64,000 nucleotides of DNA from Paragonimus westermani (taxonomy: Eukaryota > Platyhelminthes > Trematoda > Plagiorchiida > Troglotrematidae). Below are positions 38,992-50,200 of the stretch, in pieces. The stretch is taken from positions 40,844-104,843 of the forward strand of contig QNGE01002731.1 in NCBI GenBank assembly GCA_008508345.1, read 5' to 3'. Position 1 is the stretch's first letter. Each line of letters opens with the position of its first letter. The translations under genes and the position numbers were made by a program. Below the pieces are notes generated by a model, which saw only the letters and a list, made by a program, of their open reading frames with translations, was not told the DNA's origin and did not search any database.

Positions 38992-41034
38992 ATGGAGATT
39001 CGCCAGAGTCTCGAGGCAAATTTCTTGACCTGCAGGCATTGTCATCAACCGTACCGGAAACCCAAGGTCCTAGTATGCCTACACACTTTCTGTCAAGCGT
39101 GCCTCGAGCAAATGGTGGCTCAAAAGGACGCGGAAAATGAGGCTAAGGAGTTAGAGGCGACGAAACGTTATCTGAGCGCATCTAACTCAATCACAGACTA
39201 TCGAAGTGGCTACCGAAAAAAGTGGTCCAGCAAGTTCCGAAACGGGGCTTATGATCCATACTCAACGTCAAATTACAGTGGAGGCTCACGATATCCATTG
39301 TGGACCAGTTCACGTCCGAAGAATGTCACCTGTCCAGTGTGTGAGAAAGAGACGGCTCTACCAAGCGGAGGCGTGGCCGATTTGCCCACCGACCAATTGG
39401 CTGACCGGCTTGCATCAATGGTGGACCGTATGCCAACATTTCCTGTGTGTGATGTTTGTACTAAGCAGCTGTTACTCACGGATAGCATGGAAAATTCAGA
39501 CATACAGACTTCACAATCATCAAACAACGCCAATTCAAGCACAGCAAACTACGAACATAGCAGTAGTAAAATCTCATCCTACACATCACTCAATCGAACC
39601 AACGGTAGGGACGACAGTTATTCTTCGGATGAATCTGGCCAGGATGGATCCATCTTGGAAGCGAACCGATCTAATAGGCTTGTACAAAACGGTCATCTAA
39701 AAGTAGGAAATAATCACACCTCCCGCCGACGTCTACTGTCATCTACGTCCACTAAGAGCGGTCATCAACGGTCAAGAGCAAGGGCTGCATCTTCTGACAA
39801 ATCAAGTTTGGATAACGGACCTCGTCCGGCAAATGCTGCTTGTCTTGAGTGTGCTAAACGATTGTGTGCCAGTTGTCGGGACACGCATGCAAAAATGGCG
39901 GTGACTGCCAATCACGTGTTGATACGTGTGGAACAAATGGACGACCTTAAGTGCAATCGACACCCGCGTGAACTGAGACGTTTCTTCTGCCTGACTTGCA
40001 GGATGTACATCTGTATCGTTTGCACTTTCGAGACTAGTTCCGATGGAAGTGGACGCGAATCTTCTACGGGCACAAATGGTCATGCTGAGCATGAGATCAT
40101 GTCTATTCGAGAGGCTGTTACTGCCTATCAAAATCAGTTGAGTAGAGACAGCGCCTCTACTCAAGCACACATTAACCAAATAGAGTCACTGCTCAACAGT
40201 TTACAGGTTTGTGAAATGGAAATGCAAAATTTATATGCGGCAATCGATTCTGGAGGTAAGTTCATCGAAGATCAGTTGCACATACAACAACGCAAGCTAA
40301 AAGATCGAGTGGACACTCTGGCAGGAATTCCCTTGGAAATACTTAGCAACGAATGCAAACGTTTAAATCGTGCTACAAACGAATGGTATGAATTTTTGAA
40401 TGACGATCGAATTACTAGTCGACTGGACTTGATGGATCCACTGGAGGCCTTAACTGAGGCCGGTCCTATGTTAGATAGAGTGAACAGATGCCTCAGAGCA
40501 GCTTCTGAACCGTTGAACAAAGAAATGGCTAGACAACCTTTCCTGCAACATCTGAAGGCCGCAGAAGCCAGTGTTCTCAATAACGATGACAGCGGATTGG
40601 TTTCCAGTCAATCCGTGTCGCCGGCCAGTCGTTCAGACAGCACAGACAAGATAGCCAACTCAAGAGCTAACTATTGGCGGGCCTGTTTAGGTAAATTTCG
40701 ACCGGTTCCTTTCGATTTCGGACGTATTGTGACCGATAAAGAATTGGCAGCAGAAGCCAAGGCCAAAGCGGCCCGCAGGGTTACAACTTGCGTGCAAACC
40801 GGGCCCGAATTAATTAGATCGTTACCGCCTCCTAAGGGTGCACAGCGTCATAGAGCAGTACAAATCAATTTTCTTGGTGCCAATCTGGATGATCGGGGTG
40901 TTCAGACAGAGCCCTGTTATATCGGAAATATGAAACCAAACAGAGTCGATGTGGGCACGCAATACCAGAGTTCGGACGTCAACCCACCGGTCAGCATGTA
41001 CAGATCGTTAAAACAGATACTGGTGCAAAAATAG
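38992..41034 (+). CDS. TRIM-type RING / double B-box / coiled-coil protein, probable E3 ubiquitin ligase
   Basis: The predicted protein has 680 residues. The RING has Cys14, Cys17, Cys29, His31, Cys34, Cys37, Cys114 and Cys117, split by a 76-residue insert between the sixth and seventh ligands. B-box 1 uses Cys153, Cys156, Cys284, Cys287, Cys292, Cys295, His299 and His308, with a 127-residue Ser/Asn-rich insert. B-box 2 uses Cys321, His324, Cys333, Cys336, Cys341, Cys344, His364 and His367. A helical, heptad-like region follows (about 370-450), then a region to about 530. TRIM RINGs recruit E2 enzymes to ubiquitinate substrates, and B-boxes plus coiled coil drive dimerisation. RING spacing and wording (PKVLVCLHTFCQACL, then LPSGGVADLP) are closest to the TRIM2/3/71 (TRIM-NHL) group, yet no NHL, filamin, FN3 or SPRY domain follows. 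The tail has four Q-centred motifs at residues 602, 624, 638 and 657. ATG at 38,992 is chosen because the frame upstream has only GTG and reaches a TAA at 38,935. The CDS is intronless and GC-richer than its flanks. Confidence 0.9.
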   Translation: MEIRQSLEANFLTCRHCHQPYRKPKVLVCLHTFCQACLEQMVAQKDAENEAKELEATKRYLSASNSITDYRSGYRKKWSSKFRNGAYDPYSTSNYSGGSRYPLWTSSRPKNVTCPVCEKETALPSGGVADLPTDQLADRLASMVDRMPTFPVCDVCTKQLLLTDSMENSDIQTSQSSNNANSSTANYEHSSSKISSYTSLNRTNGRDDSYSSDESGQDGSILEANRSNRLVQNGHLKVGNNHTSRRRLLSSTSTKSGHQRSRARAASSDKSSLDNGPRPANAACLECAKRLCASCRDTHAKMAVTANHVLIRVEQMDDLKCNRHPRELRRFFCLTCRMYICIVCTFETSSDGSGRESSTGTNGHAEHEIMSIREAVTAYQNQLSRDSASTQAHINQIESLLNSLQVCEMEMQNLYAAIDSGGKFIEDQLHIQQRKLKDRVDTLAGIPLEILSNECKRLNRATNEWYEFLNDDRITSRLDLMDPLEALTEAGPMLDRVNRCLRAASEPLNKEMARQPFLQHLKAAEASVLNNDDSGLVSSQSVSPASRSDSTDKIANSRANYWRACLGKFRPVPFDFGRIVTDKELAAEAKAKAARRVTTCVQTGPELIRSLPPPKGAQRHRAVQINFLGANLDDRGVQTEPCYIGNMKPNRVDVGTQYQSSDVNPPVSMYRSLKQILVQK

Positions 41035-41450
41035 AAGTTTCCGAATGACACCGAACGTGGGAGATTTGCAAATATCGTCAGTGAACGTTAACCTACGGTG
41101 ACTTTGGACATCTTAGGGTATTCGCATGCTTTGGGACACCTCATTAGGGGATAATATCCCTACCACAGTATCGTTAAGTACTTCTTGGACATACTCATAC
41201 ATACACCTACAAGAAAACGCGAGCATACACTCATTTACACGTTGGCTAGTTTATGTCTATAGCCAGTATCGTGTATATCCTTCTGTTCTGATGTTCAGTA
41301 CTGATTTTTGCGTAGGATTAGTTCTTTCAGAGCACATAAGATGTCATTCCTTTGGTGAGTCAATTTTTTGTTCTACGCACTCGCGTTGTTTTCTTTGTCT
41401 GTTGAATTGTGTGGAGAAATTTTCGAAAATAAAACTTCCAGCTTTCGTCA
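41035..41450 (+). other. Probable 3' UTR of the TRIM gene
   Basis: This is the non-coding sequence after the TAG stop, ending shortly after the first canonical AATAAA. A 153-codon frame at 41,126-41,587 crosses it and continues past the signal. Its peptide has no recognised domain, and I regard it as chance. Confidence 0.45.
41428..41433 (+). terminator. Candidate polyadenylation signal of the TRIM gene
   Basis: The hexamer AATAAA lies 394 nt after the stop codon and is the first canonical signal on this strand downstream of the gene. The distance suits a short metazoan 3' UTR. Cleavage would be expected about 15-30 nt later. Confidence 0.4.
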
Positions 41451-43608
41451 GATTCATAAGAGACTTCCGTAGTGTGCCCTACATTAATCAGTTTGTTCAA
41501 GTTCGTATCAGTTGTAGTTTACGTATATGCTCAACTGTTTACCGGAGCATAAAACGTCATCACTTTGAAATCGCTTTCATGGCATAAAAAATTGACGTTC
41601 GCGTAACCAACTAACTAACCGTAAACTGTAGTACCGACGGTAATATTTAACATGTTTCTTCTTCGAAACAAAGGTTTTGACTACTGTTAGAGATGTATTC
41701 CGGTGCGGTTGTGAAAAACTCTGCTACCTAATGGCACTATGCACACAATTATAGGGTCAGAGTTGCGATTAACCACCGTAAAATACCATGACACAATTTG
41801 TATCAATTAACTTGAAATGCGTGTTATGAGGACCATCGGTTGAACGATCCCCAAGAAGAGTGTGGTCTGAGTGACTTTATGCGTTCTACACGAAGATATA
41901 AAACGTGAACAGACGATTGAAGACAACATAGTTAGTAAGCCTTATCCTAGTAATCCATGCTCGATGCAGAACTATACGCAACGCAGACAGCCGTCTCAGC
42001 CGATAAAACACCTTTATAAGGAAAAGCACAATAGGAATAGTTCATTCGTAGATTAAACGCATGAAATAGTAAGCACTGCGATATTAAATGAACGATTACG
42101 CGAAACACGGTAATGTGATACCCTAAACAACCGGACAGGTTAAGACGGTGGAACTGATTGCAACTGACTTCATTGCTACTCATAAGTGATTACCGATGCA
42201 TTGGTAAATACGCTGGATTTGTCTGCCTAGTTAACTAACAAAAAAATTATCGTCATGATTAAAAAATTCACTAAACAAATACTATTTATGGATTCAACGA
42301 GAATTCGATTTGTTCTACTGAGTTCGTAATCAGGTAGTCAAAGTTTTATATTACGCATTTTGAGCAAAATGTACAGTGACATGCGATTCCTTCAAGTCGT
42401 CTGCAACTCTATTACAGATTATTGATATTTTATGAGCCTAATAACGTGTTTGCTAGTCTTCAAATATCACAGTACACAGTTTGTACCATCAGTGAGTAAA
42501 AAAATACGTTGTTCGTAAGTTATTTGTGTTAACAGAAACTGTTAACTAAATAATGAAAGCTGATAGTAAATAATAAATTCGTAGACAGACACTACTGAAT
42601 AGTTAATAACAATCAGTTCTATCTAGTCAAGTAAAAGTTCACATTCTCGTGCAACGAGGCATGATTTTGTCCAGAGAAGTAGAAAGTAGGTTACAAATGA
42701 GGTTGTTACTACGGTGAATATCTGATGGGTTACAGCATAGACTATGAGGTTGTTCCGATTTTACTGACGGTCACTGTAGATTTAAGCCGCTGGTCAAGTT
42801 GCCGAACCGGTCCTGTTCGCTCACGATGATTTATCTTGTCAACACAGCACGCGACAACTAAATCTGAGACTGACATGCGTACCAAGAATTATTCTAACCA
42901 TCATTTATTACCATGGTTGCGCGCGATCCACTTGTTTCGTATTGGGTCGATTAATGAGTGCGTTGATGAAGCATCGGTCCACTGAAACATGACATTTATT
43001 AAGCACTCGATGGAGACGTCTACCTAGAGAGCAGATGAGAAGAGACATTTTTAAGTAGGAAATAACCAAACGTAAATAGAGTAGATTGTTGCTAAACATT
43101 TTTATATTGGAAGCATAGAATAAAGGAATGAACTCTACTTCGGAAAATGTCTTGCACCGTATTCTGTTTACGATCTATCTGACACCAATCAACTGTTCTG
43201 TCAAACACATCTGTCCATAGGAAAATTTTCCTGTACTTTTGTTTAGTTACCGAATGCAAATCAAAACTGTCACTGTGCAAGCCATCATGCGCTAAGCCAA
43301 GTCAGGCTGGTTCCAAACTTCGCTCTAACAAGCGAGGTTCTCCTTCTGTTCATGAGTTGTGCTCAAGTAGAACGGGAACAAATTCCAATTAACTATTGAT
43401 AAGGCTGCCCCAGTGTTCTCTGAGGTTATATAAGAACAAAGAATTCTAGTAATTTAACCACGTTTAACCACATAACCATGGTTATCCAGATATTTCTCAC
43501 AATCACAGAGATTAATGCAACGAAAAAACACAACTCGGACTCTTTAAAACACTAGACAATTGAACTTATGAGTATGCAATCAGATAGTGGTATAATAACA
43601 AAGTAAGC
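41451..43608. other. Gene-free stretch 3' of the TRIM gene
   Basis: Nothing supportable is seen. A perfect 14-bp palindrome at 43,472-43,485 (ataaccatggttat) is the only notable structure and is near chance expectation. Confidence 0.55.
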
Positions 43609-43852
43609 ATTACTGATGAGTAGTAGGGAATTTGGTTTATTTTCAAGTTGACCATCACTCACATTTGATCGAAGCGTTCGTATTCAGATAGATTTTCAAG
43701 CCAGCCTCTTTTGAATAGAAGCACTAGATTCGAGTTTCGCTTTCATTAGAGCCCGTCAGTAGTGCATATCCCTGCCACGGCCGGGATTTCAACTCCGGTT
43801 GCCATTCCAATCATGAGGCAACCGTATTGACCACTGCGCCATTGACCTCACA
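43609..43852 (-). repeat. SINE-like element, copy A, with tRNA-related head
   Basis: Read on the minus strand, the element begins near 43,852 with an A-box-like TGGCGCAGTGG (complement of about 43,829-43,839), followed about 40 nt later by a degenerate B box, GAGTTGAAATCCCGG (complement of 43,782-43,796). It continues through a body of about 150 bp to 43,609. The acceptor arms do not pair, and the T arm carries an extra base, so this is not a functional tRNA. The body recurs twice nearby. The end 43,610-43,667 matches 44,042-44,099 at 49 of 58 positions. 43,673-43,724 matches the complement of about 44,168-44,219 at 43 of 52 positions. A tRNA-like head plus a repeated unrelated body is how tRNA-derived SINEs look. 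Confidence 0.6.
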
Positions 43853-44041
43853 TTAGGCACGACCGAATTATCAAATCCGAACGCTCAACCACTCTCGCTT
43901 GTGAGCAATGGACAGGTTGCCCGATCGTCTCGAGAGGAGACAGTTACTGCCTGTTAACTCCAATCGATAACCCCACGAACAGGATTTCCAAGACATGTCG
44001 AAATCACTGATCTCATTAAAAGTGCAAAGCGATGTTTGACG
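43853..44041. other. Spacer between SINE-like pieces
   Basis: This is a spacer of 189 bp, unlike the repeat family on either side. Nothing is recognised in it. Confidence 0.4.
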
Positions 44042-44099
44042 TTACTGATGAGTAGTCAGGTATTTAGTTTGTTTTCAAGCTGAACATTACCCACATTTG
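44042..44099 (-). repeat. SINE-like element, copy C, tail fragment
   Basis: These 58 bp align without gaps to the 43,610-43,667 end of copy A (49 identities) in the same orientation. The match stops abruptly at 44,099, where copy B starts in the opposite orientation. It is therefore a truncated copy or one arm of a rearrangement. Confidence 0.7.
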
Positions 44100-44262
44100 T
44101 TTGAATCCCGGTCGTGACGAGCTTTAATGAGAGTGAATCCCGAGTCAAGTGTTTCTTTCCGTGTCTTGTGCCTCTTTTCGAAAGAGGCGGGTTGCAAATT
44201 CTATCTGAATGCAAACGCTGCAATCAAAAGTGAGTGATGTTCAACTTGAAATTAAGTATTCA
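44100..44262 (+). repeat. SINE-like element, copy B, inverted relative to A and 5'-truncated
   Basis: On the + strand this piece opens with a B-box-like TTTGAATCCCGGTCG and runs through the same body as copy A, read in the opposite sense. The first half of the head (A box) is missing. Compared with A it lacks about 24 nt just after the B box and part of the tail. The complement of 44,223-44,253 matches copy A around 43,639-43,669 with 3 mismatches in 31. Confidence 0.65.
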
Positions 44263-47200
44263 TCGAGTGTTTTAGGCAAAGGATGATCCCCTGTATATGT
44301 GTATGTACTTTCATTTTGAAAGGTAAATTGTCCACACCGATCAGTTCACGGGCGTATGCAGTAGCCAAAAATGTCCCTACTAATCTTGCTACTGCCATCT
44401 TGAGCCTCCATTCATATCTACCGCGGACCATTCACCTCTGCTTGGAACTGCGCATGATAACTCCCTTTCAAACATGACGAATGGTAATCTGAATAATTTG
44501 CTTTTATTCGAATATTAATTCATGCTCGTTCGGCAGTGCATTTCAGTTAGTAGTCCCTGAGGTTTTTAATTCTTATAGACTACGCGTTGAAAGTTTTCCA
44601 AAAGTGAACGTATCTGCCGTATTCAGACAAACCAGACGCCCAACAATTTCAGGTATCAGTGTTACCATAATTGATTGTGATTAATAAGTCCTAGATATCT
44701 GGATAAATCACCAGACTGAATGTCGGTCTAATTTGGCAAGCTCCTAGCTCTATATGTGAAACATCTCATCTGTACTTAATTCATTAGAAATACTTGATGG
44801 TTCAGAGATCCTCGGCTAGAAAAATGGAGGATTTTTATGGAATATTTACAGGTAGGTTAAGGTGTATCGTGAAACCGCTGACAAGTATCTTCCAAGTGCC
44901 CATGAGAAATGAGTTTAGTGAATTTCTATATTATTTTACGTAGGTTTCTCAGGTCTGTTTGTTCAACGAGACGTTAGAAGGAAACAGATTGCGCTTGTAG
45001 TGAACCAAATCAAATCATTTCAAAGCCATATCGAAAGCTGATTTATGATCCGCTCATAGGAGTTAGCATGTCAAGAAAGGAAAAGAGGGGAAAGGAAGAG
45101 AGGAGAAAAATCTAAACGCAACGATCTGCTACCTGCTACTATGAAATGCTTACTGAGGATACTGTCAATGGTCTGTCTATTGTTTAGATAAGCAATCAAC
45201 TCAGTTTTAGTGATAATTTTTTCGGTTGAAGATGTTGAAGTTCATAATTTAGAGTATTTTAATTTACGCAAACTGTGCGCAAACTTATTTTTTCATATAT
45301 TCAACGTTGTTTGCCTTAATTCTGACGGTTGTCTATTTCTGAACACATTACCGCTGCGTCTGGTTGGTATATCAGGATCTTCTGCATTGCGGAATTCAAC
45401 AGCTTTCCTGCCTGAACAGCAAACCAATCAAATTTATTACGATTCATTATCTAATACGAAGCACGCTTCTGCTAAATATTGTTTGTTCAACATAGGAATT
45501 CACCTCAAAAAGTCAGTCGTCTCGCTGCATTACTTGCACCGTATCGGGCTCACAGATTAATGGGATACTGGCACAGCACACCGGGAAACCTAATGGAAGT
45601 GAGAATATGACTTATAGTGAACACCGTGGACCATCGTCTTTGCGTACTTCTCAGCTGTAATGAAAACAAGGTAGCACACATTCAACAGTTCTGTTCCCGA
45701 TAGAACAAAGTCCGTAACTGTTTACTGCACTACCCCCAGGTACATCTGATATACAACAAACGAAAAATGAGAAAGGTCTACTTCACATTTATTTTTTAAT
45801 GAGCTCTATTGCAAACGTATGAGACATTCGAAAAGACAAGTGACTGCTGGCAGACGAGGTTCCAAGATCCATATCAGTCAATACCAATAGTTACAGCACC
45901 CATCATTTCCTGTCTTCTCCCTGTTCTACTCGAAAACCCTTTGTTATCATTCGAAATCATTTGGTTGTGGTTTATTACCGGTTTTTAAGTCTATATAACT
46001 ACTTTCTGAAATAAGTAAATCAAAGGAACTTGGTTTTGTTGTGTATCATGTGACGACAACTACATCTGTATTCGTTGTTGAGCATGATAAATACCCATCA
46101 ACGTGACCAACTATAAGAATCGGTGTAAACACGTGGTTAAGTACATTTAATCTATGAATGCAGAACACAGACTGGAAGCCGTTAAATTTTTTTATATGTT
46201 GGCCATTCCAGCCTCTCTCAACTGGATACCACTTCGAAATACTGTATATTTCATGTTGTACGCGAAATCTCTGATGTCAGGGTTTAGTGTAGTCAATACT
46301 ATGCCTACCGTGGTTGTCATAAGTTGTTTACAGGAGCGGATGAAAATTAGTGTGATCATGAAGTTTAGCATCTTGTGAAGTTTGCTGTTTTGTTGCATTA
46401 ACAACAAAGGAATTTCCTAATCAGTGAACCAAACATTAAGTTAAAACTGCCGGTTTCATGCCAGCTTCCTGAGAAATTATCAAACAACAAGGATCTTCAA
46501 TGAGTTCCATAACATTTATGGTAACTTTCCTTACGTTGCCAAGCACTGTAATATAACTGACCCCAAGGCCCCTAAGTTTCGGTGGGTTGGAAATGATCCG
46601 GAGGATGTAGGAACACTGCAGAATGAACTAGATTTCACCACCCGATGATCTACGGACACCTTGCTTTTTAACTTAAGGTTATGTCTCATAACCATCATGA
46701 CTGTGCTGACAGCCAGTTTGAAAACATTAAACAATGCTTCCCTTTACTCGAACGAGATCCAGGAACTCAGGTAACAGAAAACTTTTGAATCAGTGACTAA
46801 AAATAAGGGATTAGAATCACTTCGATTAATAAGGACTTAAAGAAACGATCATCTTGAAATATTCTGAACCGTGTATAACTTTAAATTCCATTACACATCG
46901 AAACGAACAGATGCCTAGTTAACAATACCGGACATTACGTTAACTTGACCAATTTATCACTTCACTACTTAAGCGGTATTCCAGGACAGTAAACATTATC
47001 GCCGATATATTCGCCTCATCATTGCCGGTTTTGTTTATTAGCTGTAGGTCAGTGTTTTTCAAAATGAACAATACAATTCGCTAGGAGATGAACTGATAAT
47101 ATTTGGAGACTACAGCGAGGATTTTGTCGGGAGTCAAGTTCTTTATAGTTTCGAAAACTTAGTTCTACAACATCTAGATGACATTCACCCTAGAGGTTAT

Positions 47201-50200
47201 GAGGTGATGCAGTTAAGGCACACACACACCGCTTGTAAATTTATTCAGTTGTACCAAATCATGTTGGTACTTTTCTATCTCTAACGTCTGCGTAAAGCAA
47301 CTGGAATTAGTTTGCCAATGACACCTTATTTGGGGTGGTAAGGGGCGGTAAACTAAAGAAGCTCGGGCACTCGTGTTGCTAAGAAATTTGGCCTGCTGTC
47401 TGCTAAAGTTTACGGACGTCCGACTCAAACAGCCGGAGAATGAAATGAGCGCAATACTATGCATACAGAACCATTCGGTTGACGTGATCAACTAGGTTGA
47501 ACGCACTGTTTATCAGTGTTGTCCCAGGTGGGTCTATTGCCAAATTTATCACTTTCGTCGATTGGCACATGTGTGAAACAGCCCACTGTACCTATCAGTT
47601 CTCTCATCACGCTCTCAAAGACCAATAAAAGCGCATATACCTCAGAAAGCTATTCTGCTTTGCGTCATTGTTCAAAGTTGGCATGAAACCGAGTCACTTG
47701 TTTTGTCCACACGTCCTCTTGTTCACATCCACGCACTTTTATCTTACAACCAACAATCGTCCGATAGAATCTAGTGAACAACCGACACTGTCAAAAACAC
47801 ATAAACGAAAGTTATTCTCTCTCCGTAAAATGAGTAGATAACGTCGCTGATGTACGGTGTCCATACTCATGATGATCATGGTGGCTTTCGCTGTTGGTTT
47901 GGCCCAAATGTGACTGTGTGGCTCGATGCGCCTGTAAAAATCGACTGAAAGCCAGTATAACACAAGTTTATCAAAAGGTTACCTTCTCGGTTCGTCAGAT
48001 TGTCCTAGCAACCGTTCTAGAGATAAAGTGCACTAGCTTGATTGCTCAAACGATGTCAGAGCTTACAGAATCATTGACCAAGTGGAAAAAGGATGGTACA
48101 TCATGGTGACTGTTGTTTATTTGTTTAGTCTGGTGAGTTCAACCAATCTGCTTGTGGTGCGTTGTTTGGAGAACCTGGCTGTGTGACGAACTGCCTAGCT
48201 CCTCCGTTATTCTAATCAATCAAATACTTTGTGAGTTAGACATTTTATTGTGGTTTCCTTATTCAGATATGTTTTCTACATGTTTTTATCGTAGAAAAGT
48301 ATGGATTCCAGTTTGGCTATTGTTACAGTTACTCGATATCATGACTGGAATGTGAACCGCTATTCATGTGCTCCAAAACCATCTTACTGACCACTGCTCC
48401 AGTAACTTCCTGTTAAGAACGATTAAATTATTACGTCAGAATGTGTACTCAAAGTTGGTTATGCTCGACGGCCTGGCTACCGTGTATTCGAAAAGACAGA
48501 CGAAGTTATTGCCCTGCCAACAATGGTGTGTGATTTCGAAATTATGACTTCTTTGGGGACTATTAAACAATGTGTAACTTCAGGTGTACTCTACCATCTG
48601 AAGCAGTAAGGTGGTGAACTGTTCAAAGCTTCCTTTGCCTGTTTAGACCTTTAGTAAAATTCTGTAGTCTGCCATAATGCCACATGTTTTTCTGCGCTTC
48701 TATCATACCTTTATATCAGTGAAGAAATATAGTGTTGGAGTGATACATCTCTGATAATGTATCAGCCAGAAGCAATTAACCCAGTTGACACACGTAGAAC
48801 TAAGATGGAATACCGAATTTCAGTAAATCATGTGTCTTGAAGAAACAAATACAAGACATTAACGTGCACTCAGCTTTTGCACCTTGTGAAATCTGGCTCC
48901 ACTGTTTGCAGTGAACTCTCCACTGGTGGCATCTTTTCGTTGTGATGATCTGCAAAACTCCTTATATGTTCGTAAGCTGTAGTATGCAAGCTTAATTTTT
49001 GGAGTATTTATTTGCTTACTGAAGAAATCTGGTACACCATGATGGTGCATAGGAAATATGTCACATACAGTTTATGGGAATCCCAAATGATAACTAGGTA
49101 GATCGTGGCAGCGTACAGCCTACACCCTTAGTGTCGGGTAATCCCACTTCTCAGAGGAGCATTTATAGGACAATAATTCTTTCACTTAGTCCTTAGGATC
49201 TCATGTGCAATTCCTAGTATGAATATCCCCGACCAAATCACACTGTGTACTTGTTGATTCCTCATCGAATTCGTGTAGCTGGCCGCTTTGCCCCTTTTTG
49301 CGATGTGTTTTGGACCGGGGCGTGAAAACACGTGAGCAGTTTTATTCTGTCCCTCTTCCCGATGTATCACGTGAAACACTGAAAAGTTAACTAGCAACAA
49401 ATGTCATTTACTTTCACTGATGCACAATGTCCAATAAACAGAGAAAGAATGGCCTTCAACAACTGCTCTGAATGAATCGCGTGTCCCCCAAACATATGCG
49501 GATGTCCGAGTTTCACAGCACTGCAAATTAGCAAAACACGTCCGTTAGTGTGTTCGATGCTGAAGAGGGTAAACGCCGAAAAAACGAGAGACATTCGTCC
49601 TTTCCTACAGGAGGCTCTTGGAGAGTGCGTAGTTCCTCAAGTAAACAACCTGTCAATATGTCCTACTTATAAGAACCAGCTGTCAAAAACATCGTTCGTT
49701 CTAATTCGTTTTTATTTCCAGGCGACTATTTTGTGTTACTTAGAAGTAATGCGATAATATACTCATTTAGACAAAAATCGAGGAGATGCATATAGAGTGA
49801 TAATCATTAATAAATTTTTGCTTGACGTAGCTGCAACATGCCTCAAGAAATTGTTCACAGCTACCTTCAACGCAAAAGTTATCCTAACCAAAAATCCTCT
49901 ACTGCTTTCCAGCTATATACATGATGATCAGTAGAATTCACAGAATTCAAAAAAGGTTTTAAAAATTTACAAACTCATGTGTACATCTGAAGCTGCGGCA
50001 GTTAAGTTGGAGCGATTTGAGCGATCAACAATTGAATTCGATTTCATCACGCTAACGATAATAAGATGGCGGATGGGAAGCTTCAGAGAAATAGGAAGAT
50101 AAACTTAATGACAACCTTTCAGACATACTAAAAAAAGCACTTCCGTCGGTAACAAATACACGTTGCCTAACACTAACAGTGCAAGGTGGACCTCATGTCC

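Noticed and set aside
39206..40580. Several 89-164 codon frames overlapping the TRIM gene in other frames and on the minus strand
   Set aside because: They are shadows of the GC-richer coding exon, with no independent domain.
41126..41587. 153-codon + strand frame just after the TRIM gene
   Set aside because: It overlaps the likely 3' UTR and the AATAAA signal, has no known domain, and has a composition typical of translated AT-rich DNA.
43774..43850. Possible intact tRNA gene on the minus strand
   Set aside because: The A box is good, but the acceptor arms do not pair, and the T arm has an extra base and substitutions. The sequence runs into a body repeated nearby, so it is a SINE head rather than a tRNA gene.
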